Source: Paraliomyxa sp041600735
GTDB lineage: Bacteria; Myxococcota_A; Polyangia; Nannocystales; Nannocystaceae
Reading direction: 5' to 3'
Length of the DNA: 5,597 bases
Assembly: GCA_041600735.1 (NCBI GenBank)
Contig: JBFIJN010000550.1
Span: 1 to 5,597, forward strand
Positions 1 through 5,597 of the stretch are shown here, piece by piece (within the stretch, counting starts at the first letter, position 1; each line of letters opens with the position of its first letter). The notes beneath the pieces are model-generated. The model was not told where the DNA came from and made no database searches. It worked only from the letters and a program-made list of their open reading frames with translations. Made by a program: the position numbers and the translations under genes.

Positions 1-5
1 TCGAG

Positions 6-2990
6 ATGAACGAGCGAAGCCTTCGGATTGCGCAGGCCTTGGTGATGCTCGCCCTCGTGGCGAGCAGCGGGCCGGCCGCGGCGGCGCCGCCCGAGGACGA
101 CGGCGGCTGGACGTTCGAGGTCGAGGACGTCTCGGAAGACGAGGGCGCGATCGAGCAAGAGGTGAAAGCCGCCACCGTAGAGGCCACTGGCGGTCCAGTG
201 GGCGTGGTCTCGGGCCGCCTGCGCGACTCGGTGACCGGCGACCCGGTGATCGGAGCGGTGGTCGAGGTCGTGAACGGCGAGTACAAGACCAAGACCGACG
301 CGAGCGGCGAGTATGCGCTGCGCCTGCCGCCGGGGATCTACGAGCTACGCCTGCGCAGCGACGCCTCGCAGCCGCTGCGCGTCTCCAACGTGGAGGTGCG
401 GCAGGACGACACGGTGAAGCTCGATCGCGAGCTGCGGCCGCTCGCGGGCGCAGGCCAGGTGGTGAAGGTCGAGGCCGAGATGAACCGCGAGAGCGAGGGC
501 GCGCGGCTGCTCCAGCGCAAGGAGTCGAGCGCCGCGCGCGACCTGATGAGCCGCGACGAGATCGCGCGCTCGGGCGGCGGCTCGACCAGCGGCGTGGCGC
601 GACGCATCGTGGGCAGCACGGTGGTCGGCGGGCGCTACCTGTTCATTCGCGGCCTGGGGCACCGCTACGGCAACACCTTGTTCGACGGCGCGCGCGTGCC
701 GAGCCCAGAGCCCGAGCTGCGCACGGTGCCGCTCGACATCTTTCCCGCGGGTGCGCTCTCGGCCATCAACATCCAGAAGACGTTCACGCCCGATGTGCCG
801 GCCGACTTCGCGGGCGGCTCGACGCAGCTCGAGAGCCGCGACGTGCCCGATGAATTCATCCTCGAGCTCGGGGCCGAGCTCGGGGCGAACACGGCCACGA
901 CCGGGCGACGCATGGTCACCTCGGCGGGGTACCCGGGTGCGGATGCATTTGGGCTCGGCAACCTGCCGCGAGCGATCCCCGAGGCTCTCCCCAGCGCCTA
1001 CCCGGTGGGGCCCACGGTGCTCGACGAGAGCCTGCGTCCGGCGTGGAGCCCTGCGCAGACCGAGCGCTTCGGCGAGTCGCTGTCGACCGACACCCGCGTG
1101 CGGCACGGCGCCCTCGCGCCGCCGAACTTCGGCTTCAAGGCCACCACCGGCTACGGTCGGGAGTACGGCAGCAACGGGGCGAAGGTGGGCGTGCTGGCCT
1201 CGGCCAGCTACAAGTCCCAGCAGAGCACGCTGCGCGAGCAGGTGCGGCTGTTCGGCGTGACCAACGGCAAGCTCGACACCGCCACGCCGCAGACCGACTT
1301 CGATGGGATCCGCACCACCAACACCGTGGCGTGGTCGACGATCGGGCTGGTGAAGTGGAAGGCCAGCAAGCACCACCGACTCGAGCTCTTGGGCCTGTAC
1401 TCGCGCGATGCGGACGACGAGACCCGCGAGTACTCGGGTGACGCGCGCTCGGTCGCGCCGGTGCCGATCATCAACACCCGCCTGCGCTATGTGATGCGCT
1501 CGGTGCTGCTGACCCGCGTGGGCGGCAAGCACACGTTCCCCAAGGCCAGGAATCTCGAGCTCGACTGGTTTGGCTCCTACGCCCAGGCGCGGCGCGACGA
1601 TCCCTCGATGCGCGACATGGTGTTCTCGACCAACAACGCCGGGGTGACCACGCTCGACATCACCAACGGCGGCGGCAAGCAGCTGTTCTTGGATCTCGAC
1701 GATCGCACCGAGAGCGGCGCGGCCAACCTCTCGCTGCCGTTCGAGCCGTGGGGGCAGCTGCCCGCCAAGCTGAAGACCGGCGTGTGGATCGAGGGCAAGC
1801 AGCGCTCGTTCTTCGCGCGGCGCCTAGCCGTGGGCACGGTGAGCGGCGCCTCGATTCCCACGGGCACCGGCGACGTGTTCAGCCCGAGCACGATCGGCGG
1901 CGGCGTGGGCCCGCAGCCGTTCTTCTATCGCGAGACCACGCGCGACAACGACAACTACGACGCGCAGCAGGAGATCTACGCCACCTACGCGCAGCTCGAG
2001 CTGCCGCTGGTGCGCTGGCTGAAGCTGGCCGGCGGCGCCCGCTTCGAGGCGAGCTTCATCGACGTGAGCCCGTTCGATCTGTTCGCGCGCAACCGCGGCG
2101 AGGGCGGGGCAGACCTCACCCAGGCCGCCTCGCTCGATGACTACGACGTGCTGCCCTCGGCCGCGCTGATCTTCTCGCCGACCGCGAAGATGAACGTGCG
2201 CCTGGTGGGCGCGCAGACCCTCGCCCGCCCCGAGTTCCGCGAGCTCGCGCCGTTCGAGTTCACCGACTTCGTGGGCGGCTCGACCGTGATCGGCAACCCG
2301 GCGCTGGTCTCGAGCAAGATCTGGAACGCGGATCTGCGCTGGGAGTGGTTCCCCAGCGCCTCCGAGGTGGTCGCCGCCTCGGTGTTCTACAAGTACTTCG
2401 ACGACCCGATCGAGCGCACCGCGGGGCCGCGGGTCCCGCGACTGGTCAGCTTTCGCAACGCTCAGCGCGCCCAGAACGTGGGCGCCGAGCTCGAGCTGCG
2501 CAAGAACCTCGAGTTCCTCGGCGAGCCGCTCGAGGGCTTCTCGCTGGGCACCAACTTCGCCTACGTGTACTCGCGGGTCGAGCTGGGCGCGCGCTGCAAT
2601 CCCGATCTCGATCCCACCTGCGAGGCCTCGGTGCCCGATGTGTCGACCTCGCGAGAGCGCCCGCTCCAGGGCCAGTCGCCGTTCGTGGTGAATGCCTACC
2701 TCGACTACGTCGACGCGGACAGCGGTACCGAGGCGCGGCTGCTCTACAACGCGTTCGGTCGCCGCATCGAAGAGGTCGGCGGCCTGGGTCTACCCGACAC
2801 CTACGAAGAGTCGATCCACGACTTCGACTTCGTGCTCAGCCAAGAGGTCTACGACAACCTCACGCTGTCGTTCGGGATCGACAACATCCTCAACTATCCT
2901 CGCCGCTTCACCCAGGGCCGCGAGCGCGCGGTGACCTATCTGGCGTGGCCTGGCACCACGTTCACGCTGGGGCTCTCGTACAAGATCTGA
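6..2990 (+). CDS. TonB-dependent outer-membrane receptor with N-terminal carboxypeptidase-regulatory-like domain
   Basis: This is a 994-residue protein predicted to import an unknown ligand across the outer membrane using TonB/ExbBD energy. Residues 1-27 look like a signal peptide: Arg at 4 and 7, a hydrophobic core at about 9-20, and an Ala-rich cleavage region at 24-27. This supports the ATG at 6, although only five bases upstream are visible, so its ribosome binding site cannot be judged. Residues 28-53 are strongly acidic. Residues about 67-145 match a CarboxypepD_reg-like fold (SGRLRDSVTGDPVIGAVVEV, then TDASGEYALRLPPGIYEL). A weak TonB-box-like stretch, VVKVEAE, lies at 152-158. The plug spans about 170-280 and carries IRGLGHRYGNTLFDGARVPS, LDIFPAGALSAINIQKTFTP and DFAGGSTQLESR. 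The rest is a beta-barrel with a late PLQGQSPFVVN motif at 886-896 and a YNAFGRRIEEVGG strand. The length is usual for the family. The protein ends in Ile rather than the common aromatic residue. The substrate cannot be read from the sequence. The downstream lipoprotein gene is the likely partner. Confidence 0.95.
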   Translation: MNERSLRIAQALVMLALVASSGPAAAAPPEDDGGWTFEVEDVSEDEGAIEQEVKAATVEATGGPVGVVSGRLRDSVTGDPVIGAVVEVVNGEYKTKTDASGEYALRLPPGIYELRLRSDASQPLRVSNVEVRQDDTVKLDRELRPLAGAGQVVKVEAEMNRESEGARLLQRKESSAARDLMSRDEIARSGGGSTSGVARRIVGSTVVGGRYLFIRGLGHRYGNTLFDGARVPSPEPELRTVPLDIFPAGALSAINIQKTFTPDVPADFAGGSTQLESRDVPDEFILELGAELGANTATTGRRMVTSAGYPGADAFGLGNLPRAIPEALPSAYPVGPTVLDESLRPAWSPAQTERFGESLSTDTRVRHGALAPPNFGFKATTGYGREYGSNGAKVGVLASASYKSQQSTLREQVRLFGVTNGKLDTATPQTDFDGIRTTNTVAWSTIGLVKWKASKHHRLELLGLYSRDADDETREYSGDARSVAPVPIINTRLRYVMRSVLLTRVGGKHTFPKARNLELDWFGSYAQARRDDPSMRDMVFSTNNAGVTTLDITNGGGKQLFLDLDDRTESGAANLSLPFEPWGQLPAKLKTGVWIEGKQRSFFARRLAVGTVSGASIPTGTGDVFSPSTIGGGVGPQPFFYRETTRDNDNYDAQQEIYATYAQLELPLVRWLKLAGGARFEASFIDVSPFDLFARNRGEGGADLTQAASLDDYDVLPSAALIFSPTAKMNVRLVGAQTLARPEFRELAPFEFTDFVGGSTVIGNPALVSSKIWNADLRWEWFPSASEVVAASVFYKYFDDPIERTAGPRVPRLVSFRNAQRAQNVGAELELRKNLEFLGEPLEGFSLGTNFAYVYSRVELGARCNPDLDPTCEASVPDVSTSRERPLQGQSPFVVNAYLDYVDADSGTEARLLYNAFGRRIEEVGGLGLPDTYEESIHDFDFVLSQEVYDNLTLSFGIDNILNYPRRFTQGRERAVTYLAWPGTTFTLGLSYKI
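863..886 (+). repeat. Perfect 12-bp tandem duplication inside the receptor gene
   Basis: The 12-mer CGAGCTCGGGGC occurs twice, head to tail, with no mismatch. It is a multiple of three, so the frame is kept, and it encodes ELGAELGA just after the plug in what is probably the first barrel strand. It may be a slippage duplication, or simply an alternating strand pattern written with the same codons. Confidence 0.7.
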
Positions 2991-3012
2991 GGCGACGCGA
3001 ATGCTCCCTTCC

Positions 3013-3052
3013 CGTGACGAACATTTCGACTCGGTGAGGCCTAGCCGTCACG
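3013..3052. promoter_or_regulatory. Candidate dyad between receptor and lipoprotein genes
   Basis: CGTGACG at 3013-3019 is the exact reverse complement of CGTCACG at 3046-3052, with 26 bases between them. There is no T-rich tract after it, so it does not look like an intrinsic terminator. AGCCGTC, which overlaps the right arm (3043-3049), is repeated directly at 3070-3076, and CGTCGACG at 3073-3080 is self-complementary. The 131-base gap is larger than needed for simple operon spacing. An operator, an mRNA hairpin that lowers downstream expression, or chance in GC-rich DNA are all possible. Confidence 0.25.
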
Positions 3053-3105
3053 CGGCGCAGCCATAACGCAGCCGTCGACGCCCGGACGCACCGGAGCGCT
3101 CGCAC

Positions 3106-3111
3106 GAGGAG
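3106..3111 (+). promoter_or_regulatory. Ribosome binding site for the beta-helix-like lipoprotein gene
   Basis: GAGGAG lies 10 bases before the ATG at 3122 and matches the Shine-Dalgarno consensus well. It supports that start, as does the lipoprotein signal peptide that begins there. Confidence 0.75.
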
Positions 3112-3121
3112 CAAGTCCAAG

Positions 3122-4498
3122 ATGAAACGCATCACTGGTCTACTGGCGACGCTGACGCTTCCCTTCGCCCTCACGGCGTGCCCTGGAGACGACGCCGCGG
3201 GCAACGACACGGGTCATGACAGCGGTCACGGCACCGGCCACGACACCGCCGACGAGACCGGCGTGGCGGGCGAGTGTGCCGATCCGAGCGATCCCAATGC
3301 CCCCCGCACCGAGGTGCCGCTGACCATCGACGGCGACACCACGCTCGCGTGCGGCGAGCTCCACGTGCTCACCGGCATCAGCATGGTGACCCGCGGCACG
3401 CTGACCATCGAGCCGGGCACCACGATCTTGGGCGGCGCCGGATCGGCGCTGGTCATCGACAAGGCCGCGCGCATCCAGGCCGAGGGCACCGCCGAGCAGC
3501 CGATCGTGATGACCTCGATCAACGCCGGCAACGACCCCGCCCGCGGCGACTGGGGCGGCCTGGTGCTGCTGGGCCGCGCGCCCACCAACGTGGGCACTGG
3601 CGTGGCCGAGGGCTTCGCCGACGATCCGCCGAGCTACGGCGGTGACGATGCCGCGCACGACTGCGGCACGCTCCGCTACCTGCGCGTGGAGTGGGCGGGC
3701 AACGAGGTCTCGCCCGGCAACGAGCTCAACGGCATCACGTTCTACGCCTGCGGCACCGAGACCACGGTGGATCACGTGCAGGTGCACATGGGTCTCGACG
3801 ATGGCATCGAGATGTTCGGCGGTGCGTTCGCTGCCTCCTACGTGGTGATCACGGGCGCGGCCGACGACAGCATCGACTGCGACCAGGGATTCCGCGGCAG
3901 CTTGCAGCACGTGATGATCCAGCAGGACCCGACGATCGGCGACAACTGCCTCGAGTGGTCCAACCAGGGCAACGACTTCAGCGCCACACCGCTCACCGGG
4001 CCCAGCATCGCCAACATGACATGCGTGGGCTCGGGCTCGAGCGGCGACAAGAGCAAGGGCGTGACCCTCAAGGAGGGCACCCAGGCGCGCGTGTGGAGCT
4101 CGCTGTTCACCAACCTCACCAACGATGGCGTGGTGATGATCAACCAGGCGACGCAGACGCAGGCCGAGGCCGGGGAGATCTCGTTTGGCGGCTCGCAGTT
4201 CTGCGGCGCGAACACGTTCGTCGTCGATGCGAGCACCGATGATCCAGATCCCGCGGGCTGGACCAGCGAGGAGCTCGCGGCCTGGATCGTCGCGGACGGC
4301 GCGGGCGCGACGGACCGCGACTGCGGGCTGCCCTCCACCGCATGGGGCGCAGCCAATCTGAAGCCCGCTGCGGGCTCGGCCCCCGATGGCGCGGGCGCCA
4401 TGCTTCCCGGCAACTTCGAGGCCACCACCTACGCGGGCGCCGTAGATCCCAGCGGCGAGGACTGGACCGCAGCCGCCTGGATCACGCCCGCGGGCTGA
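3122..4498 (+). CDS. Predicted surface lipoprotein, beta-helix-like family, partner of the TonB receptor
   Basis: This is a 458-residue protein. Residues 1-19 form a lipoprotein signal peptide (MKRITG, hydrophobic core, lipobox LTAC), with the lipidated Cys at 20. Residues 21-50 are a flexible Gly/Asp/Thr/His tether containing four-residue repeats. From about 66 the chain reads like stacked short beta-strands: TRGTLTIEPGTTILGG at 90-105, then GTAEQPIVMTS at 122-132. Next come motifs typical of a family of secreted beta-helix-like proteins, some database entries of which are labelled 'multidrug transporter' without good reason: RGDWGGLVLLGRAPTN at 141-156, LDDGIEMFGG at 225-234 and ADDSIDCDQGFRG at 247-259. 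The C-terminal FEATTYAGAVDP and DWTAAAWI segments at 432-454 also fit. No transmembrane segments follow the signal peptide, so a transporter role is unlikely. Nine further Cys (52, 77, 181, 210, 253, 276, 301, 361, 401) suggest disulfides in an extracytoplasmic protein. The family has no firm biochemical role known to me. Position after a TonB receptor and before a strong terminator suggests ligand capture or surface display linked to the receptor. Confidence 0.9.
   Translation: MKRITGLLATLTLPFALTACPGDDAAGNDTGHDSGHGTGHDTADETGVAGECADPSDPNAPRTEVPLTIDGDTTLACGELHVLTGISMVTRGTLTIEPGTTILGGAGSALVIDKAARIQAEGTAEQPIVMTSINAGNDPARGDWGGLVLLGRAPTNVGTGVAEGFADDPPSYGGDDAAHDCGTLRYLRVEWAGNEVSPGNELNGITFYACGTETTVDHVQVHMGLDDGIEMFGGAFAASYVVITGAADDSIDCDQGFRGSLQHVMIQQDPTIGDNCLEWSNQGNDFSATPLTGPSIANMTCVGSGSSGDKSKGVTLKEGTQARVWSSLFTNLTNDGVVMINQATQTQAEAGEISFGGSQFCGANTFVVDASTDDPDPAGWTSEELAAWIVADGAGATDRDCGLPSTAWGAANLKPAAGSAPDGAGAMLPGNFEATTYAGAVDPSGEDWTAAAWITPAG
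3206..3262 (+). repeat. Degenerate 12-bp / 4-residue tandem repeat coding for a His-Asp-rich tether
   Basis: The units read DTGH, DSGH, GTGH, DTAD and then ETG, covering residues 29-47 of the lipoprotein, immediately after the lipid anchor region. The first three are the best copies (3206-3241). Codons differ between copies (for example CAT and CAC, GGT and GGC), so the protein pattern is better conserved than the DNA. Low-complexity tethers of this place and composition are common in lipoproteins of such bacteria; the regular His is less usual and could bind metal. Confidence 0.75.
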
Positions 4499-4517
4499 GC
4501 CGGCGCGCCCAGGACCG

Positions 4518-4567
4518 AGGCCGGGCGGGGAGCCCTTTGTCCCGCGCCCGGCCTTGTTCTATTGGTT
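4518..4567 (+). terminator. Strong intrinsic terminator after the lipoprotein gene
   Basis: The arms 4518-4531 and 4540-4554 pair over 14 base pairs with a single bulged G at 4544 and an eight-base loop (GCCCTTTG, 4532-4539). The stem is almost all G-C. It is followed by a T-rich run, TTGTTCTATTGGTT (4554-4567), unusual in this GC-rich window. It starts 20 bases after the lipoprotein stop and probably ends transcription of the receptor/lipoprotein unit. It finishes only five bases before the ATG of the next gene. Confidence 0.85.
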
Positions 4568-4572
4568 CACCC
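4537..4572 (+). promoter_or_regulatory. Possible promoter for the second unit, overlapping the terminator
   Basis: TTGTCC (4537-4542) and TATTGG (4560-4565) are 17 bases apart and resemble weak sigma-70-type -35 and -10 boxes (four of six and three of six matches to TTGACA and TATAAT). A start about seven bases beyond the -10 box would fall at or next to the ATG at 4573, giving a leaderless message, which would fit the missing ribosome binding site. The boxes are weak and this remains a hypothesis. Confidence 0.25.
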
Positions 4573-5151
4573 ATGAGCATGAGTGCACGAGTCGCTTCGA
4601 TCGTCGCGGTCGCGCTGGTGGTGGGGTGCAACAGCGAGCCCAAGCCCAAGCCCACGCCCGCCGTTCCCCTCGTGCGCAGCGGCGGGACCGCGAGTGACGA
4701 GGCCGCGTCGGTGGTTGGCGACGCGCCGCTCCACAACGGTGAGTACTCGCTCGAGGCGCTGGGCCAAGCGGTGGTGAAGGCGATCGCCGCCAACGACGGC
4801 CGCGCGCTGACGAGCCTGTGCGTGGCGCAGCGAGAGTTCGAACAGCGCCTGTTCGGCTCGCTGGTGGTCGACCCCCAGGCCCGGCGCCCAGGGCCCGCGG
4901 CCGCGTGGAAGAAGCTGTGGGGCGAGAGCCTGGCCAACATGGGCGCGGTGCTGCGCGAGCACGGCGGCAAGGGCTATACGTTCGTGAGCCTCGAGTCCAC
5001 GCAGCAAGAGCAGCGCGACGGCCTCGTGATCCACGAGAACCCCAAGCTCACCGTCGAGAACGCCGACGGCAAGCGCGAGCTGAAGGTGCTGGGCCAGGTG
5101 CTCGAGCACCCTGCGAGCGGGACCTTCGTGATCCTCTCGTTCAGCCGTTGA
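4573..5151 (+). CDS. Small lipoprotein of unknown function
   Basis: This is a 192-residue protein. The start at 4573 is chosen because it gives a compact lipoprotein signal peptide: MSMSAR, hydrophobic residues 7-17 and a lipobox VVGC with Cys at 19. The ATG at 4579 would also work (two residues shorter). The reading frame stays open upstream to 4342, but that part overlaps the previous gene and the terminator and is not credible as protein. After the Cys comes a short Pro/Lys linker (EPKPKPTPA, 22-30). A mixed alpha/beta domain of about 140 residues follows: a likely helix at about 59-74 (SLEALGQAVVKAIAAN), a further helical stretch at about 107-130, and predicted strands near the end (TFVILSFSR). 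The form is reminiscent of small NTF2/cystatin-like periplasmic domains, but I do not recognise the family. No Asp follows the lipid Cys, so retention in the inner membrane by the E. coli rule is not indicated. No Shine-Dalgarno sequence is visible. The helicase gene starts two bases after the stop, suggesting an operon. Confidence 0.85.
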   Translation: MSMSARVASIVAVALVVGCNSEPKPKPTPAVPLVRSGGTASDEAASVVGDAPLHNGEYSLEALGQAVVKAIAANDGRALTSLCVAQREFEQRLFGSLVVDPQARRPGPAAAWKKLWGESLANMGAVLREHGGKGYTFVSLESTQQEQRDGLVIHENPKLTVENADGKRELKVLGQVLEHPASGTFVILSFSR

Positions 5152-5153
5152 GC

Positions 5154-5597
5154 ATGTCGCCCTCCGCCGCGCTGCCGATCGACGCGCTGCTGCCCGAGAT
5201 CGAGGCGCTGCTGCGGCGTGGGCCCAACCTGGTCGTGCAGGCCGATCCCGGCGCGGGCAAGACCACGCGCGTGCCCCCGTGGCTGCTCGATCGAGGCCTG
5301 TGCGGCGAGGGACGCGATGCCGGAGAGATCATCGTCGCGCAGCCGCGACGCTTGGCCGCACGCATGGCCGCCCAGCGCGTGGCCAGCGAGCGCGGCCAGC
5401 CGGTGGGGCAGCAGATCGGCTACCAGGTGCGGTTCGAATCGCGCGTCAGCGAAGCGACGCGCATTCGCTTCGTGACCGAGGGACTGCTGGTCCGACGCCT
5501 GCGCGACGACCCGCTGCTGCACGGCGTGGCCGCGGTGGTCCTCGACGAATTCCACGAGCGCCACGTCGACACCGACCTCGCGCTGGCGCTGCTGCGA
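5154..5597 (+). CDS. hrpB: ATP-dependent helicase HrpB, N-terminal part (runs off the window)
   Basis: The first 148 residues of a DEAH-type (DExH) helicase are present and there is no stop before the window ends. Family HrpB proteins are usually about 800 residues or more, so most of the gene lies beyond the edge. Motifs in order are: Walker A DPGAGKTT (31-38), the Ia-like AQPRRLAARMAAQRV (62-76), GYQVRFES (89-96), FVTEGLLVRRL (106-116) and the Walker B/DEAH box as DEFHER (131-136). DEFHER and the short N-terminus before Walker A are typical of HrpB and separate it from HrpA, which has DEAHER. It is a predicted cytoplasmic nucleic-acid-dependent ATPase; its cellular role is poorly defined in most bacteria. 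The ATG at 5154 is preferred. A TTG at 5148 is in frame and overlaps the previous stop. No clear ribosome binding site is seen, so coupling to the upstream gene is likely. Confidence 0.93.
   Translation, partial: MSPSAALPIDALLPEIEALLRRGPNLVVQADPGAGKTTRVPPWLLDRGLCGEGRDAGEIIVAQPRRLAARMAAQRVASERGQPVGQQIGYQVRFESRVSEATRIRFVTEGLLVRRLRDDPLLHGVAAVVLDEFHERHVDTDLALALLR

Noticed and set aside
345..1532. Long open frame of 395 codons on the minus strand inside the receptor gene
   Set aside because: It has a low-complexity Arg/His/Ala/Val composition, no domain and no ribosome binding site. It lies antisense to a clearly real gene, as is usual in GC-rich DNA.
2951..2966. TGGCAC followed by a possible sigma-54 -12 element before the lipoprotein gene
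   Set aside because: The -12 part does not match (TCAC instead of TTGC), and the bases encode the conserved last strand of the receptor.
2345..3037. Plus-strand open frame of 230 codons overlapping the end of the receptor in another frame
   Set aside because: It is Arg-rich and featureless, and the overlapping frame carries the conserved barrel end.
3039..3067. CATAAC (3062-3067) as a -10 box for a promoter of the lipoprotein gene
   Set aside because: It matches four of six positions, but nothing resembling a -35 box lies at the proper distance.
3140..3910. Minus-strand open frame of 256 codons opposite the lipoprotein gene
   Set aside because: The composition is Ala/Val/Gly/Arg-rich and without motifs; it is explained by the codon bias of the opposite strand.
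4342..4572. Possible N-terminal extension of the small lipoprotein
   Set aside because: It would overlap the upstream gene and run through the terminator, and it gives an Arg-rich sequence that would bury the lipobox signal peptide in the interior.

Overview
The window is very GC-rich, with strongly G/C-biased third codon positions and four tightly packed genes, all on the + strand. The organism is most likely a Gram-negative bacterium of the myxobacterial type (Myxococcota, perhaps a Nannocystis/Plesiocystis relative). The grounds are the outer-membrane receptor, two lipoproteins with lipobox signal peptides, a low-complexity Gly/Asp/Thr tether after the lipid cysteine of one of them, and an HrpB-type helicase. 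This placement is an inference from style, not from a marker gene.

Positions 6-2990 encode a complete TonB-dependent outer-membrane receptor. It has a signal peptide, an acidic linker, a carboxypeptidase-regulatory-like (CarboxypepD_reg) domain, a plug and a beta-barrel. A 131-base gap with a small dyad and a good ribosome binding site leads to positions 3122-4498. These encode a predicted lipoprotein of the beta-helix-like family that carries the DWGG, DDGxE and DDSxD motifs and is sometimes annotated, misleadingly, as a 'multidrug transporter'. A strong intrinsic terminator at 4518-4567 closes this pair. The two genes probably form one unit for uptake or sensing of an unknown ligand at the cell surface, an arrangement analogous to SusC/SusD but with a lipoprotein unrelated to SusD.

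A second unit begins almost on top of that terminator. Positions 4573-5151 encode a 192-residue lipoprotein of unknown function with no visible Shine-Dalgarno sequence. Two bases after its stop, at 5154, starts an ATP-dependent helicase of the HrpB family, which runs off the end of the window. Its first 148 residues contain the Walker A, QPRR, TEG and DEFH motifs. The close spacing suggests co-transcription and translational coupling of these two genes.

No RNA genes, insertion sequences, CRISPR arrays or phage genes were seen. Nothing here is clearly a new biological system. The points most worth a second look are the receptor/lipoprotein pair with its histidine-rich tether, and the overlap of terminator and possible promoter before the third gene.
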